Of a DNA stretch of 64,000 bases, positions 45,611 to 55,557 are shown piece after piece. The position numbers and the translations under genes were made by a program. Each line of letters opens with the position of its first letter. Position 1 is the stretch's first letter. The notes under the pieces were generated by a model. It saw only the letters and a program-made list of their open reading frames with translations, was not told the DNA's origin and searched no databases. The stretch comes from Sporolactobacillus mangiferae (GTDB lineage: Bacteria > Bacillota > Bacilli > Bacillales > Sporolactobacillaceae), in assembly GCF_023336505.1 (NCBI RefSeq), contig NZ_JAMAST010000006.1:40843-104842 (forward strand), written 5' to 3'.

Positions 45611-47290
45611 ATGATTGGAAAACGCATACGCCATTTAAAAAGATATCAGGAAATTGTTTCTGTTCTCGTTAAATATGGATTTGGCTATATTGTAAAAGAA
45701 GTCGGTCTTTTTCATTTGCTGTCTCTGCCTAAACAGATTGTTTCTGATTTTAATGGCACAGGCAACGATCAAAAAACCCTTGGAAAGCGGATCCGTCTCA
45801 TGCTTGAAGAACTGGGTCCGACTTTTATTAAACTTGGCCAGCTCCTGAGTCTCAGAACGGATATTTTACCTGAACAAATTGCCGAAGCGATGCGTGACCT
45901 GCAAGAACGAGTGACTCCCGTTGACATCCAGACCATTGATCAGATCGTGTGCCGCGAGCTGGGGGCACCCGTTTCAGAAATTTTTGCCCAGTTTGATGAA
46001 CAATGCATTGCGGCCGCTTCAATCGCTCAAGCACATCATGCAGTTCTGAAAACCGGAGAAGAAGTGGCCGTGAAAATTCAAAGGCCCAACATTGATGCCA
46101 TTGTTGAAAATGATATTGAAATTCTCTGGGATCTCGCCTCACTCGTCGACAAAAGATATGAATGGGCACGCACTTATCAGATTCTTGATCTTGTTGAAGA
46201 ATTCTCACTGGCCATACGAAGCGAGCTTGAATACACAATAGAAGCCAGAACAACCGAAAAATTATTTGCATTCTTTAAAACAGATGAGCGTGTGATCATT
46301 CCTAAGGTCTATCAGGATTATTCAACCGCTAAAATATTAACCTTAGATTTTATTAACGGCTATAAATATAACGATTTAATCCAGAACTGCCCCGCGGACA
46401 TTGATAAAAAAACCATATGCGAGCGTCTTGTCCATTCATTTCTTGATCAGGCGCTCATCTGCGGTATTTTTCATGGAGATCCACACCCGGGGAATCTTCT
46501 TTTTTTCTCCGGCAACAGAATTGGTTACATTGATTTTGGACAGGTCGGCCATTTAAGCGAGCCCATGAAACGCGATTTCGGTGACTTGATTATTGGACTT
46601 ATGAGAGGCAATACCAATCTCCTGTTGCGCACAATTTCATCAATGGCCGTAATGCCGGACGATCTGAATGAGCGGCAATTTAAAACTGATTTAGATATGC
46701 TCCGAGAAAATTACTATCGCCTTCCTTTTAAGAAGGTTCATATCGGCGCAGTCATTCATGATATCTTCTCGGTTACAAAAAAACACCGCATCCATATCCC
46801 CAAAAATTATACACTGCTCGGCAAAGCGCTGATTACATTGGAGGGATTGATTACAGGATTGGATCATGAATGCAATATTCTCGAGTTCGCCGAACCCTAT
46901 GGACATCGACTGTTAATTCGAAGACTCGATCCCGAGGAACTTTCAAAAAAGATATTGATGAATGGATATGACATTTTTGAAAACAGCATACGCCTGCCTG
47001 GCTTACTCCGCAAAACGCTGATGCATCTTAACAGCGGAAAAACGCGTGTCGAAATGAAACTCCCGCAATTAGAATTTCTGCTTGCCAAAGTAGACCGGGC
47101 AGCAAATCGTATCTCATTCAGCATCATGTTGCTTTCACTGAGTATCATTTTAGCATGCATTATCCTGGGTGAAACATTTGGTTCAAGATCATTGCTCAGT
47201 AACGTGCCGGTCCTCAGCATCGCGATCACCATTGTACTGTTTATGTTTATGCTCGTGCTATTGTCCATTTTCCGTTCCGGGCGATTCTGA
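45611..47290 (+). CDS. AarF/ABC1/UbiB-family atypical kinase
   Basis: A 559-residue protein kinase-like protein. The KxGQ motif appears as FIKLGQLLSLRTDILP, the Ala-rich nucleotide loop as AAASIAQAHHAVL, VAVKIQRP holds the catalytic Lys, and FHGDPHPGNLLF with YIDFGQVG are the catalytic and metal loops. Two hydrophobic helices end the protein. The family supports quinone or lipid metabolism, though its substrate in Firmicutes is unknown. ATG at 45611 follows AAAGGTGA. Operon with the phasin-like gene. Confidence 0.92.
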   Translation: MIGKRIRHLKRYQEIVSVLVKYGFGYIVKEVGLFHLLSLPKQIVSDFNGTGNDQKTLGKRIRLMLEELGPTFIKLGQLLSLRTDILPEQIAEAMRDLQERVTPVDIQTIDQIVCRELGAPVSEIFAQFDEQCIAAASIAQAHHAVLKTGEEVAVKIQRPNIDAIVENDIEILWDLASLVDKRYEWARTYQILDLVEEFSLAIRSELEYTIEARTTEKLFAFFKTDERVIIPKVYQDYSTAKILTLDFINGYKYNDLIQNCPADIDKKTICERLVHSFLDQALICGIFHGDPHPGNLLFFSGNRIGYIDFGQVGHLSEPMKRDFGDLIIGLMRGNTNLLLRTISSMAVMPDDLNERQFKTDLDMLRENYYRLPFKKVHIGAVIHDIFSVTKKHRIHIPKNYTLLGKALITLEGLITGLDHECNILEFAEPYGHRLLIRRLDPEELSKKILMNGYDIFENSIRLPGLLRKTLMHLNSGKTRVEMKLPQLEFLLAKVDRAANRISFSIMLLSLSIILACIILGETFGSRSLLSNVPVLSIAITIVLFMFMLVLLSIFRSGRF

Positions 47291-47327
47291 TCCCCTTCAC
47301 TGCGGACCCCCCATTAATATTGTTCTT

Positions 47328-47918
47328 TTAATCGGCTTTGATCCACATATGGAACACACGCGAGCCAATCGATGGATCTATTTTTTGTGCCATACGATTG
47401 AGTCTGACTTGTGCCATGATCACGTGTTCTCTGTCATCCGGATAACCATGGATCATTTGGCTGCATTGTTCTGCAATCCATTTTATATGATGCTCATCAA
47501 TGTTCTTACCTGCCAGGAAAAGCGTTCCCGCCCTGCCCCGTACAGGGAGAGTATTCACCCACTCCGAATTAGGCTGATTATCGATCATTCTGCATGTACT
47601 CCCGACAGTTGTATCGGCCACAGCAAGCAGCACATCCTGCTGACTGCTGGGTACCTTTTTAATCTGCCGCTCCATCCAATCAAGCCTTGCTTCATCAATT
47701 ACATAGGATTGTTTTTTGAAGGGCAATTCATTTTTAATGATTTGAAGCGTATTGGCATCTCCAGTGCACGCCAGAAACTGCCGTTCGGATAGACGAACAA
47801 AGCTTGGTTTGCTGCCTAATCGTTTAGAAATTCCGTCCTGTTTAGAAACAGTATAAAGCTTGTCATCACTCACTGCGGAAATCCATCGCTCAGTAACAAT
47901 GATCGACACAAAACTCAT
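47328..47918 (-). CDS. Hypothetical protein with Ntn-hydrolase-like N-terminus
   Basis: A 196-residue soluble protein, MSFVSIIVTERWISAVSDDK at its start, followed by alternating strand-like and helical segments and no membrane part. The strand pattern (SFVSIIVT...WISAVSD..., then RQFLACTGDANTL) is reminiscent of proteasome/HslV-type folds in related Bacillus proteins, but the N-terminal residue is Ser after Met and activity is unknown. ATG at 47918 with GGAGG nine bases upstream is chosen over the frame to 47966. Confidence 0.7.
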   Translation of the reverse strand: MSFVSIIVTERWISAVSDDKLYTVSKQDGISKRLGSKPSFVRLSERQFLACTGDANTLQIIKNELPFKKQSYVIDEARLDWMERQIKKVPSSQQDVLLAVADTTVGSTCRMIDNQPNSEWVNTLPVRGRAGTLFLAGKNIDEHHIKWIAEQCSQMIHGYPDDREHVIMAQVRLNRMAQKIDPSIGSRVFHMWIKAD

Positions 47919-48147
47919 TTTTTCATCCTCCATACCTCTTTTAACTACTATATTATAGTGCGACAATAGATTTCATCCGTTTCTTCAATGAAAAAATAGT
48001 GCATATCTATTTGCATTTTCTTTTGAAAGTCATAAAATGGACCCATAAGGTTCAATTTATTGTCAAATTTATATATAGAAAACACTTGAATCTGAATCCA
48101 CTTCATGATTCAGGGAGAAATTGTTATTTCTGAAGGAGGAACCCATT

Positions 48148-49878
48148 ATGGGAAAAATTAAAGCAAGTGAAGCCGTTGTCAAACTGTTTGAAAACTGGGG
48201 AATTGACCATATTTATGGCATCCCGGGCGATTCGATCAATACAATGGTTGAAGCGTTACGCAAGGAAGAAAGCCAAATCAAATTCTACACGGTACGCCAT
48301 GAAGAAGTCGCGTCGCTTGCTGCCGCTGCCTACACAAAACTGACAGGAAAAATTGGTGTATGTCTCGCAATCGGCGGTCCTGGTGCGATTCATCTGTTAA
48401 ATGGTATGTATGATGCGAAGATGGATCATGTACCACAGCTTGTTTTAGTGGGTCATATCCCGGCACGCCTGACCGGAACAGACTACTTCCAGGAAGTGGA
48501 TACCGTTGAATTGTTCAAAGATGTTGCTGTGTACAATAAGAAAATTACCAGTGCAGAAAGCTTTCCGGCAGTTGTTAACCAGGCTATCCGTACCGCTTAC
48601 CAGAAACGCGGTGTAGCCGTATTATCCATTCCCGATGATATTGCGCTTGGTGAAATTTCTGACAGTAGCCCTCAGCTCTCAACACTGTTTGAGAAGAAAA
48701 ATCCAGGACTCGTGCAGGACGATCTTAATGACGCTGTAGCGTTGATTAATGAAGCAGCAAATCCCGTCATTCTGGCTGGTGTCGGCGCAAAAAGTGCAAA
48801 GAAAGAACTGAAGGCATTCGCGGAACGTATTTCCGCTCCGGTTGCAATCACATTGCCAGGAAAAGGTGCCATTTCTGACACACACCCTAACTTTATCGGA
48901 AATATTGGTAAGATCGGCACCAAGCCAGCATATGAAGCAATGAAAAGTGCAGATTTACTGATCATGGTTGGTACGGATTATCCGTATGCAGCTTACCTTC
49001 CCGAAGGTGCGAAATGCGTACAGATCGACATTGACCCAGTGAAAATCGGTAAACGCTATTCAGTCACTGTCGGGATTGTCGGCGACGCGGCAGAAGCTCT
49101 GTCTTATCTGACGGAACACACAACACCTGTTCAAGAACGTCCATTCCTGAAAACCTGCCAGAATCGGATGGCTACATGGTGGAAATGGATGACTGAAGAC
49201 GAAGTCAAAAAGCAGACACCAATCGCGCCAGAAGCACTGATGTCTGCAATTGAATCCATTTCTGAAGAGGATACCATTTATTCAGTCGATGTCGGTACAT
49301 CAACCGTCTGGTCCACACGGTATCTTAAAGTGTCTGAGAAACAGGACTTTATCGTATCTGCTTGGCTTGGCACGATGGGTTGCGGTCTTCCAGGAGCAAT
49401 TGCTGCCAAGCAGGCATTCCCGGATCGCCAGGCGATCGCCATTACGGGTGACGGGGCATTTGCAATGGTGATGCAGGATTTCTCGACAGCTGTACATTAC
49501 AAAATGCCCATGATCGTTATTGTTCTGAACAATCGTCAATTAGCATTTATCAAGTACGAACAGCAATCAGCCGGACAATTAAAATATGCAGTCGATTTCG
49601 GTGATATTGATTATGCAAAATTTGCTGAAGCATGCGGTGGTAAGGGGATTCGAGTTGAGACGTTTGACGACCTGGAGCCGGCTCTTGAAGAAGCGAAAGC
49701 TTCTGATGTACCCGTTATTCTCGATGTTGTCGTTGATGTCGATGCGGCACCGCTTCCTGGAAAAATTGTGATGGATGAAGCGAAAGGCTATGCAAAATTC
49801 ACGGCGAAATCCATTGCTGAAAATCATAAAATGGAAAAAATGCCACCGATGAAGACGGTTATGCGTCGATTCCTGTAA
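48148..49878 (+). CDS. Pyruvate oxidase (TPP-dependent)
   Basis: A 576-residue TPP enzyme of the YdaP/SpxB/PoxB group that decarboxylates pyruvate to acetyl phosphate or acetate, passing electrons to oxygen or quinone. Features: HIYGIPGDSINTMVEA with the TPP-activating Glu in RHEEVASLAA, the FAD-type middle domain (about 190-330), and the TPP motif GDGAFAMVMQDFSTAVHYKMPMI. Sequence resembles B. subtilis YdaP and lactic-acid-bacteria pyruvate oxidase more than acetolactate synthase. ATG at 48148 follows GAAGGAGG. Confidence 0.9.
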   Translation: MGKIKASEAVVKLFENWGIDHIYGIPGDSINTMVEALRKEESQIKFYTVRHEEVASLAAAAYTKLTGKIGVCLAIGGPGAIHLLNGMYDAKMDHVPQLVLVGHIPARLTGTDYFQEVDTVELFKDVAVYNKKITSAESFPAVVNQAIRTAYQKRGVAVLSIPDDIALGEISDSSPQLSTLFEKKNPGLVQDDLNDAVALINEAANPVILAGVGAKSAKKELKAFAERISAPVAITLPGKGAISDTHPNFIGNIGKIGTKPAYEAMKSADLLIMVGTDYPYAAYLPEGAKCVQIDIDPVKIGKRYSVTVGIVGDAAEALSYLTEHTTPVQERPFLKTCQNRMATWWKWMTEDEVKKQTPIAPEALMSAIESISEEDTIYSVDVGTSTVWSTRYLKVSEKQDFIVSAWLGTMGCGLPGAIAAKQAFPDRQAIAITGDGAFAMVMQDFSTAVHYKMPMIVIVLNNRQLAFIKYEQQSAGQLKYAVDFGDIDYAKFAEACGGKGIRVETFDDLEPALEEAKASDVPVILDVVVDVDAAPLPGKIVMDEAKGYAKFTAKSIAENHKMEKMPPMKTVMRRFL

Positions 49879-49972
49879 TTCTTTCAAAGCAGTAAATGCA
49901 GCAATAAAGATACTCTCCGCCTCTTTTCAGTGTCACTCAATATACCATAACTGAAAAGTCTGGCCGTATTAT

Positions 49973-50010
49973 AAAAAAGCGTTCCGTCAAATTAGCGGGA
50001 CGCTTTTTTT
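49973..50010. terminator. Bidirectional terminator between pyruvate oxidase and gnd
   Basis: AAAAAAGCGTTCCG and CGGGACGCTTTTTT pair with one mismatch and T-runs on both strands, between convergent genes. Confidence 0.92.
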
Positions 50011-50030
50011 ATATTATAGTATCTTTATGC

Positions 50031-50930
50031 TTATTTTTTCACAACCGCATGACCGCCAAACTCATTGCGTAACGCAGCAACTACTTTCCCGGAAAACGTG
50101 TCACTTTCAAGTGAACGGTAGCGCATCAGCAGCGATAAAGCAATCACCGGTGTGGGCACCTGCATGTCAAGTGCTGTCTCCAGCGTCCATTTGCCTTCGC
50201 CTGACGAAGCCATGATACCACTCAGTTTTTCCAAGTTGCCATCTTTTGAAAAAGCATCTTCAAGCAGTTCAACCAGCCAGCTTCTAATGACTGACCCATG
50301 ATTCCATACCTTCGCAACTGCCTGATTATCATAATCGAATTCACTCTTCTGCAAAACCTCAAAACCTTCAGCAAGCGACTGCATCATTCCGTATTCAATT
50401 CCGTTATGCACCATTTTCAAAAAATGCCCGCTGCCTGCCCTGCCTGTGTAAAGATAACCGTCGTTGACAGAAATGGCTTTAAAGAGCGGTTCAAGATAGC
50501 GAAATGATACTTCATCCCCACCGACCATGACACATGCACCGTTTCTTGCACCACTCATTCCGCCGGATGTACCGACATCCATGAAAGATATTCCTTTCTC
50601 CTTGCATAATTGATAGCGGCGCAGCGAATCTGTATACCTCGAATTTCCACCGTCGAGTATTATATCTCCTTCACTGAGCAACGAAAGCAATTTTGTCAAT
50701 GTCTGTTCTGTCGGGTTGCCCGCAGGGACCATCATCCAAAAAACGCGCGGCTTTTTCAGTGCACCGACAAGTGCTTCAAGCGACGAGATTCCTTCAATAC
50801 CATCGAAAGTATCCGCTTTGGCTACTGCTTCCGAAGAGAGATCAAATGCCTTGACCGAAAACCCGTGTTCCGACATATTCAAGGCAAGATTATAACCCAT
50901 TTTACCTAAACCGATTAATCCGATTTCCAT
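50031..50930 (-). CDS. gnd: 6-phosphogluconate dehydrogenase, short YqeC-type
   Basis: Oxidative decarboxylation of 6-phosphogluconate to ribulose 5-phosphate. The 299-residue protein is the short form: Rossmann motif IGLIGLGKMGYNLA, GGNSRYTDS, substrate segment DVGTSGGMSGARNG, HNGIEYGMMQ with the catalytic Lys in HFLKMVHNGIEY. Shorter than GntZ (about 470) and like B. subtilis YqeC. ATG at 50930 follows TAGGTGAG. Confidence 0.94.
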   Translation of the reverse strand: MEIGLIGLGKMGYNLALNMSEHGFSVKAFDLSSEAVAKADTFDGIEGISSLEALVGALKKPRVFWMMVPAGNPTEQTLTKLLSLLSEGDIILDGGNSRYTDSLRRYQLCKEKGISFMDVGTSGGMSGARNGACVMVGGDEVSFRYLEPLFKAISVNDGYLYTGRAGSGHFLKMVHNGIEYGMMQSLAEGFEVLQKSEFDYDNQAVAKVWNHGSVIRSWLVELLEDAFSKDGNLEKLSGIMASSGEGKWTLETALDMQVPTPVIALSLLMRYRSLESDTFSGKVVAALRNEFGGHAVVKK

Positions 50931-51094
50931 GTCACTCACCTAATTTATGTATTATTGATATTCATCTTTTTTAGTTTAACGTATTTAGCCTTTTTATCCA
51001 AATAGAAAATATAATGTGTTATGGCTCAACTCAACTAATAGCAGACTAACGAGCAAGCCATGATTATCTGTCCGATAATTACTTCAAACAATGA

Positions 51095-53311
51095 TCAATT
51101 TTTCTGACGATCATAGCGAAAAATGGCTGGTCCTCCTGAAACGTCTTCAGCCGTTTCGCTTTCACGGTAGACATCTGCAAAAAAAATGATCATGACTAAA
51201 GGAACGCTTATGAGAAGAACAAATACAGGCACTGTGAGATAAGCTCGGATCTCTTTATGGTACACGCGAAATTGGAGATCCTGCCCTGACTTTTGCCGTC
51301 CATTCTGAAAGAGCGAACCCTCTGGGTAGAGATCTCTCTGCTCAAATAGTCCTTTTCCATGAATCGGCAAATCCAGATAATCTGAATCGTTTCCGGTTAG
51401 TTTTGAAAGAATCATCGTATAATTAGTCGCCGCAGCAAGAGGATGGTTAAGCTTGATCTCGGACAGTTCACCTTTTTCTAATTCCTGAGCTGTAAACGTT
51501 TTTACAGCGCTCTGTCCGGGGCCAGACTGAGATCTGATCATCAATCGATAAACAGCGGTCCCGCGCGCACCTGCTTTCCCCAGAGAAATATGATCAAAAC
51601 TTCGATTGGCGTAAAAGGTTTGCTGCACACTGCTTGCATCAGATACACGCGCATATTCAGACCCTTTACTTTGATTTTGGTTCACTGCATAACGATACTG
51701 AACATCGCTTTCTCTTGTTAACTGATTTATGTGTGCTGCGCTAATGCATAGCAGCAAAAGGAAAAGAAAATGAGCCATTTGCTGCGTGCTGATCGACATC
51801 TTTAAAATTCGTAATTGATTATGACGGCTCAGAAAAGAAGCCAGTGCTTTTAATCCATAACAGTCTGCGATCAGCAGAGGAAAGAAGAATAACAATGCAT
51901 ATCTCGGTTCAGCTTCCCAAAGAAAAATATAGAAAAGAAAATTTCCGAACAACATAATCAGGAGGAACAAAGACGGATCCACTTTTCTGCTTGCACGTAC
52001 CAAAAGAGCTGCATAAAAAAGGAGCAGTAAATGGACGCAATGCCCAATCTGGATCATAAAGAGAAGCAACTGGCGCTGATTACCGATGAAATAATCGTAA
52101 AGCAGAGAATGGTCAGTAGTATTTCCTAAATACCAGTAATAACCCAGCGAACCATCTGCGTAGACGCGAAAAGCCTTCACTGCCCATAAATAGGTCAGTT
52201 CCCCAATTGATTTTGATGCAAGTCTTCGTTTTATTTCACGTACATTGACCGCTTTTTTGGCGGCCTGAGTCGGCTGCTGATAGGTGAGTCGAAAATCCCG
52301 GAGATTGTACCGCCCCTGTTCTGAAAGGCCAAGCATGGTCCAATGCGTCACAGGCATTTTAGTTTTTGAATTCGCCTGTATATTTATGTGCCCAGCAAAA
52401 TCGGCAACAGCCATCTGCAAAAAAAATAATACAGTTAAAATGCCTGCCATCAGTACAAGTGCACGTTTAAACTGTGAACGAAAACATAGATATATCATAA
52501 GTGCCGGAAGAAACAAAATAAGATTTTGCCGAATGACGCAGCCTGCTGCAAAGATAAAGCAAAGCATCGCCGCATCAAATACACGCCCGCTGCGCTCATA
52601 GCACATAACCACAAAAATAAGCAATGGTGGCATCATGATCATCAGTGTATCTGAATAAAAATACAGTGTATAGAAAAAAACAGGCGCACATGTCAGAATG
52701 AGAAAGAGAAAAACCAGCCCCATCCTGCCGCCCAAAAGCTGCTTAACAATTTTCCAGGAAAAGAAGATGCCGAGATTCAATGCGACCATGCAAAGCACAT
52801 GATCAAAAATAAATAATGCGTGACTTGATTGAAAAGGCGTACATAAATAAAACAGATAGCGAATCAGCATGATCGGAATATTATTGGGATAAATTTGAAA
52901 ATACAAATGATCATTGCCTGCCTGACCGGGATTTATCAGTTCTTTTGCTTTTAAATACAGATGTCCTCCGTCAATTTCAGGTGGCTCGATTCCTGTAAAA
53001 GCACACAGCAGGAAAAGTTCGACTAATATAATTACACCAAAAAGAACCCAGCTCAGTTTTTTAACTCTACATTCTGAAATATGTGCCATCGCATGATGAA
53101 GTGCAACAAAGAAAAAAAGTGTAACGATTACAAAAAAAAGCAGCATAAAAAATAAATCTGCAGACGAATATGCCAGTTTGCCAAAAGAGTGATTCATTCC
53201 CAAAAGAAACGGAGCACAAATACTTAGAAGCAGGAAAAATCCGGAAAACAATGCAAATGAGTCACTAAACGTCCTGATTAAGCTATTCCTTATGCCTGAC
53301 AAGATCATCAC
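51095..53311 (-). CDS. Large multi-pass membrane glycosyltransferase-like protein (GT39/ArnT-like)
   Basis: A 738-residue membrane protein with about a dozen predicted helices in the first 520 residues and a soluble outer domain (about 545-690) before a final helix. The first outer loop holds GIEPPEIDGGHLYLKAKELI, in the position of the catalytic acidic residue of GT-C enzymes, and the HLYFQIYPNN segment follows. This architecture fits transferases that use polyprenyl-linked sugars to modify wall polymers or proteins. The start GTG at 53311 has a weak ribosome site. Substrate unknown. Confidence 0.75.
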   Translation of the reverse strand: MMILSGIRNSLIRTFSDSFALFSGFFLLLSICAPFLLGMNHSFGKLAYSSADLFFMLLFFVIVTLFFFVALHHAMAHISECRVKKLSWVLFGVIILVELFLLCAFTGIEPPEIDGGHLYLKAKELINPGQAGNDHLYFQIYPNNIPIMLIRYLFYLCTPFQSSHALFIFDHVLCMVALNLGIFFSWKIVKQLLGGRMGLVFLFLILTCAPVFFYTLYFYSDTLMIMMPPLLIFVVMCYERSGRVFDAAMLCFIFAAGCVIRQNLILFLPALMIYLCFRSQFKRALVLMAGILTVLFFLQMAVADFAGHINIQANSKTKMPVTHWTMLGLSEQGRYNLRDFRLTYQQPTQAAKKAVNVREIKRRLASKSIGELTYLWAVKAFRVYADGSLGYYWYLGNTTDHSLLYDYFIGNQRQLLLFMIQIGHCVHLLLLFYAALLVRASRKVDPSLFLLIMLFGNFLFYIFLWEAEPRYALLFFFPLLIADCYGLKALASFLSRHNQLRILKMSISTQQMAHFLFLLLLCISAAHINQLTRESDVQYRYAVNQNQSKGSEYARVSDASSVQQTFYANRSFDHISLGKAGARGTAVYRLMIRSQSGPGQSAVKTFTAQELEKGELSEIKLNHPLAAATNYTMILSKLTGNDSDYLDLPIHGKGLFEQRDLYPEGSLFQNGRQKSGQDLQFRVYHKEIRAYLTVPVFVLLISVPLVMIIFFADVYRESETAEDVSGGPAIFRYDRQKN

Positions 53312-53389
53312 ACCCAGGTAGTCATTTCCCTAATGGTCTTAAATATTATTGGTTAACGTTTCGATTATTATTACTTTTATTTATAAGTT

Positions 53390-53425
53390 AAAAGCAGTCG
53401 ACTCATAATCATCGACTGCTTTTTC
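53390..53425. terminator. Terminator of fruA
   Basis: AAAAGCAGTCGA and TCGACTGCTTTT pair around a ten-base loop. It follows the fruA stop by about 90 bases. Confidence 0.85.
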
Positions 53426-53513
53426 GGCCTTTTTTAGAGAAGACCTTTTAAACTTTATCATTGATTTTTGCCACTTCTCATCGTGTTGTTTAAATGCAAA
53501 TAAATACGCTTTT

Positions 53514-55412
53514 TTAGTCAACTGTTTTTTTCCACATTCCTAAGATCAATCCGGAAATCACCGCACCGATAACTGTAGAAATGAGAAACAGAATTGCATG
53601 ATTTCCAAGCAAAACAACGAATATCCCTCCGTGTGGAGCTGGAATATTAATGCCCCATAATTGCGTCAAACCACCGGCGATCGCTGCACCGATGACGCTT
53701 GAGAGAATCACGCGAAGCGGATCGGATGCAGCAAATGGAATGGCTCCTTCGGTAATAAAAGAAAGACCCAGGACGTAATTGGTAATCCCCGCTTTTCGCT
53801 CCTCATCGGTAAATTTGTTTCTAAACAATGAGGTTGCAAGCGCGATGGCTAAAGGTGGAACCATACCACCAGCCATTACCGCTGCCATAAGCAAGCCGTT
53901 TGTGTTCCCGCTGCTTGTAAATACGCCAATAGCAAATGTGTAGGCTGCTTTATTAACCGGTCCACCCATGTCGACTGCCATCATTGCGCCAAGAACAATG
54001 CCAAGTAAAACCGCGTTACCTGTACCCAGATGATTCAATGCATCAATTAAGCCTGTATTGATATTTTTAAAAATCGGATCGAACACATAATACATTAAAC
54101 TGCCAGTGATCAGGAGACCAAATACCGGATAAAGAAGAATCGGTTTAAGACCGTCCAGCGCACGAGGCATACCGTGAAAAATTTTCTTTAATAAAACAAT
54201 GACCCAGCCTGCGAGAAATCCGGCAGCAAGACCACCAAGAAAGCCCGCAGACGATGATGATGCCATAAATCCGCCAACCACACCTGGCATCAAGGCAGGA
54301 CGATCGCCAATGCTCATTGCAATAAAGCCTGCAAGAATAGCAATCAAAAAATGAAAGGCACCCGTTTCTCCACCGGCAATCGCACCAAGCATTTTAAAGA
54401 TCGTGTTGCTTTCGCCAATCGTACGCTCCAGAAGAAATGAAATCGCCAGCAGAATACCACCGCCCACAACGAACGGAAGCATATGGGAGATACCGTTCAT
54501 CAGATCTTTGTAGATTTTTCCCCATACAGACACCTTGTCTTCAGACGCACTGCCGCTTGATGCTTCACCGCCTTCCGCGTGATACGTTGGTGCCTCGCCT
54601 TTAAGCGCCTTAGTAATCAATTCCTCTGGCTTCCGAATTCCATCACTTACCGGTGTTTGCAGTACTTTCTTCCCATTAAACCGGGCCATTTCTACTTTCT
54701 TATCGGCGGCGATGATCACACCAGCTGCACGATCAATTTCTTCTTTTGTCAGAACGTGCTTTGCACCCTCAGACCCGTTGGTTTCAACACGAATGGCGAT
54801 GCCCATTTCTTTTGCTTTCTTTTTTAACGCATCTTCCGCCATATAGGTGTGAGCAATACCCGTTGGACAGGCTGTTACTGCAACAACAAATCGCTCGTCG
54901 TCCGACTTTATTTCATTGGTCTGCACAGTATTTTCCCTTGCCTCTGCCGCATCATGTTCAGCCTGTTTTTCATCAAACAGTCTGGCTACCTGAGCGGAAG
55001 TAGTAGCATGTTTTACCTGTTCAACAAATTCATGATCAATTAATAAGCGGGAGAGCGCTGCAAGCGTTTGGAGATGTACATCAGCAGCGCCTTCAGGAGC
55101 AGCAATCATGAAAAACAAATAAGAAGGTTGCCCATCCAAGGCCTTGTAGTCAATCCCCTTTTGGCTTCGTCCAAACACTACAGTTGCCTCGTTAACGGCT
55201 CTTGTTTTGGCATGCGGCATAGCAATACCGTCTCCAATACCCGTACTGGACTGTGCTTCACGTTTCAAAATCATTTCTTTAAATAGTACTGGATCATTGA
55301 TTCTGCCATTACGATGCAAACTGTCAATCAGCTCATCAATTGCTTCTTCCTTATCCGTCGCCTTCATGTCCAGTACCATTGTCTTTTCAATCATTAGGTC
55401 TGTAATTCTCAT
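53514..55412 (-). CDS. fruA: PTS fructose-specific enzyme IIABC
   Basis: Takes up fructose with phosphorylation at C1. The 632-residue protein has IIA (about 1-150, phospho-His about 67 in GIAMPHAKT), IIB (about 170-270, phospho-Cys in VTACPTGIAHTYMAEDAL) and IIC (about 300-632, multi-helix, GDRPALMPGVVGGFMA and FITEGAIPFAA). Domain order and length match Bacillus FruA. ATG at 55412 follows AAAAGGAG. The gene 145 bases upstream is the repressor fruR; fruK is missing from the usual fruRKA order. Confidence 0.97.
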   Translation of the reverse strand: MRITDLMIEKTMVLDMKATDKEEAIDELIDSLHRNGRINDPVLFKEMILKREAQSSTGIGDGIAMPHAKTRAVNEATVVFGRSQKGIDYKALDGQPSYLFFMIAAPEGAADVHLQTLAALSRLLIDHEFVEQVKHATTSAQVARLFDEKQAEHDAAEARENTVQTNEIKSDDERFVVAVTACPTGIAHTYMAEDALKKKAKEMGIAIRVETNGSEGAKHVLTKEEIDRAAGVIIAADKKVEMARFNGKKVLQTPVSDGIRKPEELITKALKGEAPTYHAEGGEASSGSASEDKVSVWGKIYKDLMNGISHMLPFVVGGGILLAISFLLERTIGESNTIFKMLGAIAGGETGAFHFLIAILAGFIAMSIGDRPALMPGVVGGFMASSSSAGFLGGLAAGFLAGWVIVLLKKIFHGMPRALDGLKPILLYPVFGLLITGSLMYYVFDPIFKNINTGLIDALNHLGTGNAVLLGIVLGAMMAVDMGGPVNKAAYTFAIGVFTSSGNTNGLLMAAVMAGGMVPPLAIALATSLFRNKFTDEERKAGITNYVLGLSFITEGAIPFAASDPLRVILSSVIGAAIAGGLTQLWGINIPAPHGGIFVVLLGNHAILFLISTVIGAVISGLILGMWKKTVD

Positions 55413-55557
55413 AGGTACACTCCTTTTCCAAGTTGTTACACGTATAGAGAAATAAGTTAAGCAGTCGAGTGTTACATAAAAATGATTGTAGAAATGAATG
55501 AACCGGACAGATTCAGCTGTTTACTCACAATAAAACGCAGTTGCCAAAAAAATCCTG

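Noticed and set aside
47169..47792. A 207-codon plus-strand frame
   Set aside because: It spans the end of the UbiB gene and the antisense of the gene at 47328-47918; Cys/His-rich shadow sequence.
48000..48120. Sigma-B promoter before pyruvate oxidase
   Set aside because: No pair matching both sigma-B boxes at the right spacing could be found.
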